From Acidobacteriaceae bacterium (GTDB taxonomy: Bacteria > Acidobacteriota > Terriglobia > Terriglobales > Acidobacteriaceae), in assembly GCA_030040425.1 (NCBI GenBank), contig JASHTS010000061.1, forward strand, positions 1 through 64,000: a stretch of 64,000 nucleotides of DNA. The letters are read 5' to 3'. The notes beneath the pieces are model-generated. The model had not been told where the DNA came from. It ran no database searches and saw only the letters and a program-made list of their open reading frames with translations. Positions 8,351 to 16,522 of this stretch are shown here, piece after piece (within the stretch, counting starts at the first letter, position 1; each line of letters begins with the position of its first letter). The translations under genes and the position numbers were made by a program.

Positions 8351-8583
8351 TCATTTTCCTTGTGGCGGATTGCCGCCGAGAGCGCATCCGGCATGCTCGA
8401 GCAGAGCAATTTACGGGAGTCCCGCGCAGTGAATTGCGGGGAAAGCGATTATTACTTCCTTATGAATTCTAAAGCAAGCGATCCGCAGACGGTGGGTGCG
8501 GGTCTCCTCCGCATGCCGATTCGAAGTGCAGGGCAATCCGGGGTCTTTATATTTTCCTTTCGCATTGCGGAGAACAATGGCTT

Positions 8584-9030
8584 GTGAGCTCTCATCGGAA
8601 TTTGACACGCAGGCCTCTTCCCCTGATTCTCGGCGCGGCTACGCTTGCCCTTGTGGTTCTGCTGCTGGTTCAGGACGCGGCTCCGGGACTGTTCCCGGCG
8701 GGGAGCCATCGAATTCTCGCTGCATCTTCACTGGCGATGATCGCATGCGCCTGCGTGGCCTCTCAGGCTGCGCACCGTAAAGGCGCGATGGAACTTGCCA
8801 AGGCAATGGTGCTGGCAACCGCCTTTCTGTTCTGGTCGGCGAACCAACTGTGGCCCAAGCTGCCGCAGGCGTCGTTGTTCAATGATGTTGCCATCGGGCT
8901 CTTCGTTCTGGATGCCTTTCTGGCGATTGCGGGCCGGCCGCCGGCAGCGAGGGTCAGCTTCTTTCCCGAGAGCAGCCGCGGCGCGGGACGGTGCGGCGGC
9001 GGATGCGGCTGCGCCCGCTGCAATGGATGA
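8584..9030 (+). CDS. hypothetical membrane protein with Cys-rich tail
   Basis: 148 residues from a GTG start with GGAGAA about nine bases upstream. Four hydrophobic spans are visible (about 14-30, 44-60, 72-88, 98-115). The C terminus ends in a Gly/Cys-rich cluster (CGGGCGCARCNG) with four Cys in ten residues, which could bind a metal. Not recognised. It is divergent from the amt pair and lies upstream of the respiratory operon, with a terminator-like hairpin in between. Confidence 0.65.
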   Translation: MSSHRNLTRRPLPLILGAATLALVVLLLVQDAAPGLFPAGSHRILAASSLAMIACACVASQAAHRKGAMELAKAMVLATAFLFWSANQLWPKLPQASLFNDVAIGLFVLDAFLAIAGRPPAARVSFFPESSRGAGRCGGGCGCARCNG

Positions 9031-9147
9031 GCTCCCGATGGAGCGCCGGCCAAAAGAAGAATTCTGCAAGCGGCGCGCGGCAAGCGCGGGCGAGTCTCAA
9101 TTTCTGGTACGCATAACCGAGTGAGCGCGGCCGCGCGAATGGCTTGC

Positions 9148-9197
9148 ATGCGCAAGGAGCCAGCCTTTTCGCGCATATGCATGCGGCTTCCTTTTTT
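9148..9197 (+). terminator. candidate intrinsic terminator after the 8584 gene
   Basis: Inverted repeat ATGCGC-AAGG (9148-9157) / CCTT-ttc-GCGCAT (9164-9176) with a short loop, then GCATGCGGCTTCC and a run of six T at 9192-9197. The T run is set back from the hairpin by about 15 bases, so efficiency is uncertain. The rest of the 9031-9374 gap holds the promoter described next and no gene. Confidence 0.4.
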
Positions 9198-9231
9198 GCA
9201 CCTGAATTTCCTCGTTTCAACCGTGCGCCCC

Positions 9232-9259
9232 TTGCACGCCGACTCCGGACTGTTATATT
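9232..9259 (+). promoter_or_regulatory. sigma-70-like promoter of the ACIII/oxidase operon
   Basis: TTGCAC at 9232-9237 and TATATT at 9254-9259 with a 16-bp spacer, giving a start near 9266 and a leader of about 110 bases before actA. This is the only good promoter match between the upstream terminator-like hairpin and actA. Confidence 0.6.
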
Positions 9260-9374
9260 GAATTTTCGGGCTCTACCGCCGCGCAAGTGTGGCTTGTTTT
9301 TGAGCAGTCCTTGTACGTAACCTGTGTGACCGCCGGCATAGCGGCCGCATGCAGACACTCAAGCAGGGTACAAA

Positions 9375-10253
9375 ATGCCTCAAATCTTCGACCGCAGCTC
9401 CAATGCACTGGCTCGCATGGCCCTGGTGCTGACGGGGCTGATCGTGATCGCCCTGGGGTACACGCTCGACCAGCTGCAGCGCTCGCCCTGGGTCACACGG
9501 CAGGGGCAGCGCGCAGATCAGCCGGTTCCGTTCAGCCACAAACATCACGTGCAGGGTCTGGGGCTGCAGTGCCAGTACTGCCACACGACGGTGGAGAAAT
9601 CGAGCTACGCCGGCATTCCGCCCACGCGCACCTGCATGAACTGCCACGCGCAGATCTGGACCAACGCGCAGCTGCTGGAGCCGGTGCGCAACAGCTGGTA
9701 CACGGGCCAGTCGATCGTGTGGACTAAGGTGCACGACCTGCCCGATTTCGTCTACTTCAATCACGAGATTCACGTCAACAAAGGCATCGGATGCGAGACC
9801 TGTCACGGCCGCGTGGACGAGATGCCGCTCATGTATGAAGAGAACACGCTGCAGATGGAGTGGTGCCTGAACTGCCATCGCAACCCGGCGAAGAATCTGC
9901 GTCCGACGAGCGAGATTTACAACATGGCGTGGGAGGAGCCGGCGGACGACAGGCCGGTGTGGTGCGCGGCGGTGCCGGACCAGCCGGGAGTGCCCACGGC
10001 GCAGTCGGTGCGCTGCACCACCACCGATCCAGAGAACAACGCAGCCGTGCAGTCATCGCTCAAGCCGCTGGCGCTGTTCCGCCCCGCCGCTTTGACTGCG
10101 GGCTCCGGCGCCAATGCCGCCGCGTTGAGCCAGGACGCGGGTCTTTCCTACGCAAAGTTCACCAGCCAGGATGCGCTGGGGCATTTCCTCCTCGTGCATT
10201 ACAACATCCGCACCCCGAAGGACCTGACCAGCTGCGAGGTTTGCCACCGATGA
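9375..10253 (+). CDS. actA: Alternative Complex III subunit ActA, pentaheme cytochrome c
   Basis: 292 residues with one N-terminal membrane span (about 13-31) and five CxxCH heme sites: 66-70, 87-91, 140-144, 164-168 and 287-291. That matches the pentaheme ActA subunit of the Alternative Complex III, the quinol:cytochrome c oxidoreductase that replaces the bc1 complex. The heme domain is on the periplasmic side. It is the first gene of the operon, and its stop overlaps the actB start as ATGA at 10250-10253. Confidence 0.95.
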   Translation: MPQIFDRSSNALARMALVLTGLIVIALGYTLDQLQRSPWVTRQGQRADQPVPFSHKHHVQGLGLQCQYCHTTVEKSSYAGIPPTRTCMNCHAQIWTNAQLLEPVRNSWYTGQSIVWTKVHDLPDFVYFNHEIHVNKGIGCETCHGRVDEMPLMYEENTLQMEWCLNCHRNPAKNLRPTSEIYNMAWEEPADDRPVWCAAVPDQPGVPTAQSVRCTTTDPENNAAVQSSLKPLALFRPAALTAGSGANAAALSQDAGLSYAKFTSQDALGHFLLVHYNIRTPKDLTSCEVCHR

Positions 10254-13200
10254 GCAGCCGAGATATCAACAGAGAGAAAGACGCGGCGATGGCGCGGATG
10301 GAGGACGAGCTCCTTTCGGGGGCGGAAGCGCGCGGCGATGGCGGGACCGCATCCGCGCAGGGGAATTCGTGCTGCGGCACTTCTTGCTCTTGCGGGGGCA
10401 GTTCTTCTCGAGACGCGGCTGTCGAGGGTTCGTCCGAGCCCATGACGCTGGCCGCGGTGCGCGCGGAACTGAAGGGTGTGAAGGGGAAAAGATTGTGGCG
10501 CTCGCTCGACGAGCTCGCCGATACGCCGGAGTTTCGCGCGGCGGTCGAGCGCGAGTTCCCCGGCTCGGCGCAGGAGTGGATCGATCCCGTCTCGCGGCGC
10601 GGCTTCCTCAAATTGATGGGCGCCTCAATGGCGCTGGCCGGGCTGGCCGGCTGCACCAAGCAGCCCGACGAGCCGATCTATCCCTACGTCAAGGCGCCGG
10701 AGGACCTGGTTCTCGGCAAGCCCATGTACTTCGCCACCGCGCACCCATTTCCCACCGGCGCGGTGCCGCTGCTGGTTAAAAGCAGCGAGTTCCGGCCGAT
10801 CAAGGTAGACGGCAATCCGGAGCACCAGTACAACCACGGCGGTTCGGACCCGTACTCGCAGGGGACACTGCTCGGGCTTTACGATCCGGACCGCTCGCAG
10901 CGCCCGCTCTACCGCGGCGAGGAGCGCGGGTGGGAGGAGTTTGCCGAGGCCTTCCGCAACAAGGTGGCTTCGACGCACGATGGCACGGGAATCTGTTTCC
11001 TGAGCGCAACCATCACCTCGCCCACGCTGGCGCGGCAATGGCAGGCGGTCCAGAAGGCGTACCCGAAGGCGAGGCTGGTGCAGTACGACGCGGCCGTGGC
11101 GGGAACGGCGCTCGAAAAAGGGATCAACATCCAGTACGACCTGAGCCAGGCTGACGTGCTGGTCTCGCTCGACGCCGATTTTATTTCGAGCGCGGACTAT
11201 CCCGGCTTCCACAAGCTGGTGCGCGACTATGCCGACCGCCGCAAGCAGCCGGAGAACGGCGTCAACCGGCTCTACACCATCGAGAGCACGCCGACCACGA
11301 CAGGCTTCAAGGCGGAGCACCGGCTGGGGCTGCGGGCGAGCGAGATTCCTGCGTTTGCGGCGGCGCTGGCTGCCGCCGTGGGCGTTCCGGGCGTGAGCGC
11401 TCCGGCTTACGCGTGGAGCGATGACCAACAGAGATTTCTCGCGGCGCTGGCCAAGGATCTGAAGGCGAACGCGGGCAAGAGCGCGGTGATTCCGGGCATC
11501 TATCAGGATCCGTCGGTGACGGAGCTCGCCGTTGCCATCAACAATCAGCTCGGCAACATCGGCAAGACGGTCACCGTCTCCGCCGAGCCGGCCATTCCGC
11601 TGCCCAGCGACCAGTGGGGCGACCTGAAGGCTCTGATTGCCGATCTGAACGCAGGCAGGGTGGACTGGCTGGTAATCCTGAACGCCAACCCCATCTACGA
11701 TGCGCCCGCCGACCTCGATTTTCCGACCGCGTTCAACAAAGCGAATATCGTGGCGCATCTCGGCTCGCATGTGGACGAGACCGGGCAGATCTCTCACTGG
11801 CACATCCCCGCGGCGCACTATCTTGAGTGCTGGTCCGATGCGCGCGCCTACGACGGCACGGTTTCCGTGGTGCAGCCGTTGATCGACCCGCTCTATGGCG
11901 GCCGCACCGCGCACGACTTCTTCCAGACGCTGCTCGACGATCCCATGGTGAGCTCCTACGACGCGGTGCGCGCCACCTGGAAAGATGCGATCGCCAAGTC
12001 GGCGGAGAATGGGGATTTCGAGAAAGGCTGGCGCAAGGCGCTGCACGACGGATGGATCGCGAATACGGCATACGGCAAGGGCGAGGCGGGCGGCGTGAAG
12101 CTCCCGAAATCGATTCCCGCACCCACGCCCAAAGATGCGCTCGAAGTGATCTACCGTCCCGATCCGACCGTCTACGACGGCCGCTTCTCGAACGTGGGCT
12201 GGCTGCAGGAGCTGCCCAAGCCGGTGACCAACCTGAGCTGGGACAACGCGGCGCTGATGAGCGGCGCCCTGCTGACGAAGTTGAACCTCGAAGAAGACGA
12301 CATTGTCGAGATCAGCGTGGGCAACGGCCGCGTGAAGGCGCCGGTGGTGGTGGCTCCCGGGCATCCGGAGAACTCGGTCACGGTCTATCTCGGCTACGGG
12401 CGCGAGTTCGCCGGTCGCGTAGGCTCGGGGCAGGGATTCAACGCCAGCGCGGTCCGCAACAGCTGGGCGCCGCTTTATGCAACGGGCGCCATCCGCAAGC
12501 TCGAGGGCAAGTGGGGCGTGGCGATCACCAAGAGCCACTACCAGGATCATCGCGCGAAGTTTCTGCTGGGTCAGGGTACGGGCGACAACTCGCTCGAAGG
12601 GGATGAGGCGCTCGGTCCGCGCGGCATCGTCCGCTACGCCACGCTGGAGGAGTTCAAGGCCAACCCGAACTTCGCCCACGAAGGCGAACGGTACGATACG
12701 CCGGATAAAAACACGTCGCTGTTCCCCAACTGGGGGTACAGCGAATCCTATGCGTGGGCCCTGTCTGTGGACATGAACAGCTGCACGGGTTGCAATGCGT
12801 GCATCGTGAGCTGTTATGCGGAAAACAACATCGCCGTGGTGGGCAAGCAGCAGGTGCGCATCGGCCGCGACATGCAGTGGCTGCGCATTGACACCTACTT
12901 CGAGGGCGACCTGGCCACACCGCGGGCGCACTTCCAGCCCATGAACTGCCAGCAGTGCGAGAACGCGCCCTGCGAGCAGGTATGCCCGGTGGGCGCTACC
13001 ATTCACACGCCCGAAGGCCTCAACATGATGATCTACAACCGCTGCGTGGGCACGCGCTACTGCTCGAACAATTGTCCTTACAAGGTGCGGCGGTTCAACT
13101 TCCTGCTCTACTCCGATTACGAGACGCCAAGCCTGGCGCTGATGCGCAATCCCGACGTTACGGTGCGCTCGCGCGGCGTGATGGAGAAGTGCACCTACTG

Positions 13201-13489
13201 CGTGCAGCGGATCGAAGAAGCGAAGATCGAGGCCGACAAGGAAAACCGGCTGGTGGGCGACGGCGAGGTCGTCACCGCGTGCCAGCAGGCCTGCCCGGCC
13301 CACGCCATCGTCTTCGGCAATAAGAACGATAAACAGAGCCGTGTCTCCAAGCTGCGCGCGCAGCCGCGCAGCTACCAGGTGATTGCCGACATCAATACGC
13401 GCCCGCGCACCACCTACGTGGCGGAAGTTCTGAATCCGAACCCCGATCTCGAAGACACGCCGGCGGCGATTGTGCCCGCCCAGGGGTAA
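10250..13489 (+). CDS. actB: Alternative Complex III subunit ActB, iron-sulfur/molybdopterin-fold subunit
   Basis: 1079 residues. The ATGA overlap with actA fixes the start; the frame stays open further upstream but antiparallel to nothing useful and inside actA. A Tat-like signal lies internally (RRGFLKLMG at 116-124) and ends in a lipobox-like LAGC with Cys135. The middle is a molybdopterin-oxidoreductase fold that in this family carries no cofactor. The C-terminal part, about residues 845-1015, has four ferredoxin-type Cys clusters ([41 protein letters not shown]...CQQACP), for three 4Fe-4S and one 3Fe-4S clusters. Odd: a Cys-rich CCGTSCSC at residues 41-48 ahead of the Tat motif. Confidence 0.95.
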   Translation: MSSRDINREKDAAMARMEDELLSGAEARGDGGTASAQGNSCCGTSCSCGGSSSRDAAVEGSSEPMTLAAVRAELKGVKGKRLWRSLDELADTPEFRAAVEREFPGSAQEWIDPVSRRGFLKLMGASMALAGLAGCTKQPDEPIYPYVKAPEDLVLGKPMYFATAHPFPTGAVPLLVKSSEFRPIKVDGNPEHQYNHGGSDPYSQGTLLGLYDPDRSQRPLYRGEERGWEEFAEAFRNKVASTHDGTGICFLSATITSPTLARQWQAVQKAYPKARLVQYDAAVAGTALEKGINIQYDLSQADVLVSLDADFISSADYPGFHKLVRDYADRRKQPENGVNRLYTIESTPTTTGFKAEHRLGLRASEIPAFAAALAAAVGVPGVSAPAYAWSDDQQRFLAALAKDLKANAGKSAVIPGIYQDPSVTELAVAINNQLGNIGKTVTVSAEPAIPLPSDQWGDLKALIADLNAGRVDWLVILNANPIYDAPADLDFPTAFNKANIVAHLGSHVDETGQISHWHIPAAHYLECWSDARAYDGTVSVVQPLIDPLYGGRTAHDFFQTLLDDPMVSSYDAVRATWKDAIAKSAENGDFEKGWRKALHDGWIANTAYGKGEAGGVKLPKSIPAPTPKDALEVIYRPDPTVYDGRFSNVGWLQELPKPVTNLSWDNAALMSGALLTKLNLEEDDIVEISVGNGRVKAPVVVAPGHPENSVTVYLGYGREFAGRVGSGQGFNASAVRNSWAPLYATGAIRKLEGKWGVAITKSHYQDHRAKFLLGQGTGDNSLEGDEALGPRGIVRYATLEEFKANPNFAHEGERYDTPDKNTSLFPNWGYSESYAWALSVDMNSCTGCNACIVSCYAENNIAVVGKQQVRIGRDMQWLRIDTYFEGDLATPRAHFQPMNCQQCENAPCEQVCPVGATIHTPEGLNMMIYNRCVGTRYCSNNCPYKVRRFNFLLYSDYETPSLALMRNPDVTVRSRGVMEKCTYCVQRIEEAKIEADKENRLVGDGEVVTACQQACPAHAIVFGNKNDKQSRVSKLRAQPRSYQVIADINTRPRTTYVAEVLNPNPDLEDTPAAIVPAQG

Positions 13490-13493
13490 AAGC

Positions 13494-13543
13494 AGGGAGC
13501 AAGGGAGCAAGGGAACAAGGGAGCAAGGCAGCAAGGGAACAAG
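13494..13543. repeat. tandem octamer repeat, 6 units (AGGGARCA)
   Basis: Units AGGGAGCA, AGGGAGCA, AGGGAACA, AGGGAGCA, AGGCAGCA, AGGGAACA, starting five bases after the actB stop and ending eight bases before the actC start. It fills the whole actB-actC gap in an operon whose other genes mostly overlap. Confidence 0.9.
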
Positions 13544-13550
13544 AGTAGCC

Positions 13551-14969
13551 ATGGCAACGAGCGAACTGAGACCCAAAGATCCTGGCGTCGATCCCGCAAC
13601 CGGAGAATTCCGGGTTATCGGGCAGGGCCAGACGTTCCGTTCCATCACCGAGAAGATCTCGCGCATCGTGCTCACGCCGCGCACGCCGCTGGGCTGGTTT
13701 GCGTATTTTGCCGTTGCCGGGGCGGGGGTCACCATGCTGCTGGTGGCGCTCACCTGGCTGTTCCTCAAAGGCGTGGGCATCTGGGCCATCGCGCAGCCGG
13801 TGGCCTGGGGATTCGCCATCATCAACTTTGTGTGGTGGATCGGCATCGGCCATGCGGGAACGTTGATCTCGGCGATTCTTCTGCTGTTCAAGCAGCAATG
13901 GCGCAACGCCATCAGCCGCTTTGCCGAGGCCATGACCATCTTTGCCGTGATGTGCGCGGCCCTGTTTCCTGTGATTCACGTGGGCCGTCCGTGGCTGGGG
14001 TACTGGCTGCTGCCGCTGCCCTTCACCATGGACGTGTGGCCGCAGTTCCGCTCGCCGCTGATGTGGGACACCTTCGCGGTTTCAACCTACGCGACTATCT
14101 CGGTGGTCTTCTGGTATGTGGGCATGATCCCGGATTTGGGCACTTTCCGGGACCGCGCCGACTCGAAGATCGCCAAGTATTTTTACGGCGTGCTTTCCTG
14201 GGGATGGCGAGGCTCGGTGCGCCACTGGGTGCAGTATGAGACCGCCTCGCTGCTGCTGGCAGGGCTGGCCACGCCGCTGGTGCTTTCGGTGCACACCGTC
14301 ATCAGCTTCGATTTCGCCGTGGCCGTGCTGCCCGGCTGGCACACCACCATCTTTCCGCCGTATTTTGTGGCCGGCGCCATCTATTCCGGTTTTGCCATGG
14401 TGCTCACCCTGGCCATACCGCTGCGCAAGTACTACCACCTGGAGCAGCTGGTGACCGAGCGGCATATCGACAACTGCGGCAAGCTCATGCTGACCACCGG
14501 GTTCATCGTGGCCTACGGCTATGGAATGGAAGCCTTCATGGCCTGGTACTCGGCCGATCATTGGGAGGCGTTTACCTTCTGGAATCGCGCCTTCGGGCCG
14601 ATGTACTGGTCGTACTGGCTGCTCATTACCTGCAACCTGGTCATCCCCCTGACGACCCTGTGGTCGCGCAAGCTGCGCACCAATATTGCGTTCATGTTCG
14701 TGATCTCGATCGTCGTAAACACGGGCATGTGGTTCGAGCGTTTTGTCATTATCGTGACCAGTCTGACGCGCGATTTTCTGCCCTCGGCCTGGGGCACGTA
14801 CCGGGCGACGAAGTGGGATTACATGACGTTCTTCGGCACGGTGTCGTTCTTCCTGTTCATGTTCCTGCTGTTTGTGCGTTTCCTGCCCATGATTCCCATG
14901 AATGAAATCCGCTTGCTGCTGCCGCAATCCAAAATCAAGCCCAAGGTGACAGCGGAGGCTGGTGACTGA
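13551..14969 (+). CDS. actC: Alternative Complex III subunit ActC, NrfD-like quinol-oxidising membrane protein
   Basis: 472 residues from ATG 13551; an upstream open frame would run through the tandem repeat and is rejected. About ten hydrophobic spans, with the NrfD/PsrC-family loop ARG-poor start and signature IGIGHAGTLISAILLLF, WRNAISRFAEAMTIFAV and HVGRPWLGYWLLP. ActC and ActF are the two NrfD-like membrane subunits that bind quinol in ACIII. The stop overlaps the ATG of a 38-codon ORF (TGATG). Confidence 0.94.
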   Translation: MATSELRPKDPGVDPATGEFRVIGQGQTFRSITEKISRIVLTPRTPLGWFAYFAVAGAGVTMLLVALTWLFLKGVGIWAIAQPVAWGFAIINFVWWIGIGHAGTLISAILLLFKQQWRNAISRFAEAMTIFAVMCAALFPVIHVGRPWLGYWLLPLPFTMDVWPQFRSPLMWDTFAVSTYATISVVFWYVGMIPDLGTFRDRADSKIAKYFYGVLSWGWRGSVRHWVQYETASLLLAGLATPLVLSVHTVISFDFAVAVLPGWHTTIFPPYFVAGAIYSGFAMVLTLAIPLRKYYHLEQLVTERHIDNCGKLMLTTGFIVAYGYGMEAFMAWYSADHWEAFTFWNRAFGPMYWSYWLLITCNLVIPLTTLWSRKLRTNIAFMFVISIVVNTGMWFERFVIIVTSLTRDFLPSAWGTYRATKWDYMTFFGTVSFFLFMFLLFVRFLPMIPMNEIRLLLPQSKIKPKVTAEAGD

Positions 14970-15085
14970 TGCGCTTTCCCGACTACCTCAACCCGAAACC
15001 GCGAACTTCATGGGTTGTTTCCCTCAGGAAAACAACCCCCGTGACACTGCCGGAAAGGGCAAGTGAATCGGAGGAAGCGCACTGA
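14969..15085 (+). CDS. possible 38-residue small protein between actC and actD
   Basis: ATG at 14969 shares a base with the actC stop (TGATG), and the stop TGA at 15083-15085 is followed after one base by the actD ATG at 15087. The product would begin MRFPDYLNPKPRTSWVVSL and end ESEEAH; it has no membrane span or cysteine. Tight spacing at both ends argues for translation; the absence of a recognised family and the strong hairpin inside it argue for caution. It may be a coupling leader rather than a functional protein. Confidence 0.4.
   Translation: MRFPDYLNPKPRTSWVVSLRKTTPVTLPERASESEEAH
15012..15038 (+). promoter_or_regulatory. strong hairpin inside the ACIII operon, between actC and actD
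   Basis: GGGTTGTTTCC (15012-15022) pairs with GGAAAACAACCC (15027-15038) with one bulged A and loop CTCA. There is no T run after it, so it is not an intrinsic terminator. It could set subunit stoichiometry by mRNA processing or protection, or by slowing ribosomes. Confidence 0.55.
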
Positions 15086-15086
15086 T

Positions 15087-15629
15087 ATGCCCGCACGCGA
15101 AGGAATCTACGGACTTCTGGCCGAGTTCGAAACGCCTGGCGATCTGGTGCGCGCCGCCCGGCAGTCCTATCAGGACGGATGGCGGCGCCTGGACTGCTAC
15201 ACCCCGTTTCCTCTGGAAGAGGCGGCCGAAGCCATCGGCTTCCATCGGGACAAGGTCCCGCTGCTCTGTCTGCTGGGCGGCCTGCTGGGTGGGGCAGCCA
15301 TGTTCGGGCTGGAGACCTGGATTTCGGTGATTGCGTTTCCCATCAACGTGGCCGGCCGTCCCACCTATTCCTGGCCGGCGTTCATCGTGCCCGCTTACGA
15401 GTGGACGATTCTGTGGGCCGGGCTTTCGGCCGCGTTCGGCATGCTCGCCCTGTGCGGTCTGCCCTCTCTCTATCACCCGCTCTTTAACGCGCCCAATTTC
15501 CGCGACGGAGCGACTACGGACAAGTTCTTCCTGTGCCTGGAGGCGCTCGATCCCAAATTCGATGTGGCTGAAGCGCGGGCGTATCTCGAGACGATGGGGC
15601 CTGTATCCGTGGTGGAGGTGGAGTACTGA
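15087..15629 (+). CDS. actD: Alternative Complex III subunit ActD (DUF3341)
   Basis: 180 residues. The start MPAREGIYGLLAEFETPGDL and the block RLDCYTPFPLEEAAEAIGF match the DUF3341 family, which is the ActD subunit. Two membrane spans at about 58-82 and 104-126 form the hairpin that packs against ActF/ActC; the N-terminal domain is cytoplasmic in known ACIII structures. The longer frame from 15063 is less likely because MPARE is the conserved start and lies directly after the small ORF. Confidence 0.93.
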   Translation: MPAREGIYGLLAEFETPGDLVRAARQSYQDGWRRLDCYTPFPLEEAAEAIGFHRDKVPLLCLLGGLLGGAAMFGLETWISVIAFPINVAGRPTYSWPAFIVPAYEWTILWAGLSAAFGMLALCGLPSLYHPLFNAPNFRDGATTDKFFLCLEALDPKFDVAEARAYLETMGPVSVVEVEY

Positions 15630-15669
15630 TGGCCAGGGATCGGAGAACAGGGTTCTGGGATCGGCGTCC

Positions 15670-15704
15670 AGTGATCAGTGATCCGTGGTCAGCGGGCAGT
15701 GGTC
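15670..15704. repeat. tandem heptamer repeat, 5 units (AGTGRTC)
   Basis: Units AGTGATC, AGTGATC, CGTGGTC, AGCGGGC, AGTGGTC. They follow more degenerate AGGGATC/AGGGTTC copies that begin a few bases after the actD stop, so the whole actD-actE gap appears built from this repeat type. Confidence 0.75.
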
Positions 15705-15715
15705 GGAATGCCCGG

Positions 15716-16510
15716 GTGCGGGCGCCCCTGGTCTCGCTTTTGAGACCGGGGTCACGGGTTTCACTGGCGTTGATGGCCTGCGCTTTCCTCGTGGCCGGAT
15801 GCCGGCAGGATATGCAAAACGAGCCCAAAATGATTCCGCAGCGGGGATCGAGCTTCTTTGCCGATGGGCGCGGCGCGCGCCCGCAGGTGGTGAACACGGT
15901 GGCGCGCGGACAACTGCACCAGGACGGCTACTTCTATACCGGCCTGGTCGAGGGAGCGAACGGCTATCGCGAGGAGCAGGACCTGATGCCGTCTGAAGAG
16001 CCGGCAACGATGCAAGTGCTGCTGCGCGGCCAGGAGCGCTTCAATATTTACTGCACCCCATGCCACTCGCGCGTTGGCAACGGTCTGGGGGAGATCGTGG
16101 ACCGGGGCTACAAGCCGGCCGCCAACCTCAACGACCAGGTGCGGCGGGCGCAGCCGATCTCGCACTACTTCTGGGTGATGACCAACGGCTATGGCGCCAT
16201 GCCGGACTACTCGGCGCAACTGACGCCTTCCGATCGCTGGGCGGTAGCGGCCTATATCCGGGCCCTGCAGTTGAGCCAGGCAGCTCCGGTGAGCGATGTG
16301 CCCTCGGGCGTGCAGATCCGGAGTCTCAAGAGCCTTGCGGAAGAAGAGGGGCACCCCGAATACGCGCAGCCCTGGGCGCTGCCGGATACGGCGATTCAGG
16401 CCTATAAGCCCGTGGCCAGCGAAGGAACGCCGGCCATGGCTCCGGGTTATCCGGCGGACCCGAAGATTTCGATTCCCGCAAGCAAACCGGCCGCGCAGGC
16501 CGCTCACTAA
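15716..16510 (+). CDS. actE: Alternative Complex III subunit ActE, monoheme cytochrome c lipoprotein
   Basis: 264 residues from GTG 15716. This start gives a compact lipoprotein signal peptide (two Arg, hydrophobic core, lipobox LVAGC with Cys29). An ATG at 15629 overlapping the actD stop is in frame, but its first 29 codons would be translated heptamer repeat, so it is less convincing; a clear ribosome site is missing for both. One heme site CTPCH at 113-117 and a likely Met ligand in NGYGAMPDYS. ActE is the lipid-anchored cytochrome that hands electrons onward to the oxidase. Confidence 0.88.
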   Translation: MRAPLVSLLRPGSRVSLALMACAFLVAGCRQDMQNEPKMIPQRGSSFFADGRGARPQVVNTVARGQLHQDGYFYTGLVEGANGYREEQDLMPSEEPATMQVLLRGQERFNIYCTPCHSRVGNGLGEIVDRGYKPAANLNDQVRRAQPISHYFWVMTNGYGAMPDYSAQLTPSDRWAVAAYIRALQLSQAAPVSDVPSGVQIRSLKSLAEEEGHPEYAQPWALPDTAIQAYKPVASEGTPAMAPGYPADPKISIPASKPAAQAAH

Positions 16511-16522
16511 GGATTGAACGGA

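Noticed and set aside
6828-8432. 534-codon open frame on the plus strand
   Set aside because: Antisense to amt, whose pore histidines and membrane spans are clear.
9860-10249. N-terminal extension of ActB by 130 residues
   Set aside because: It would lie inside actA in another frame and reads as low-quality sequence; the ATGA overlap gives the expected start.
10625-13939. 1104-codon open frame on the minus strand
   Set aside because: It is exactly antisense to actB and part of actC; the long frame is a product of high GC and strong codon bias. ActB motifs on the plus strand are unambiguous.
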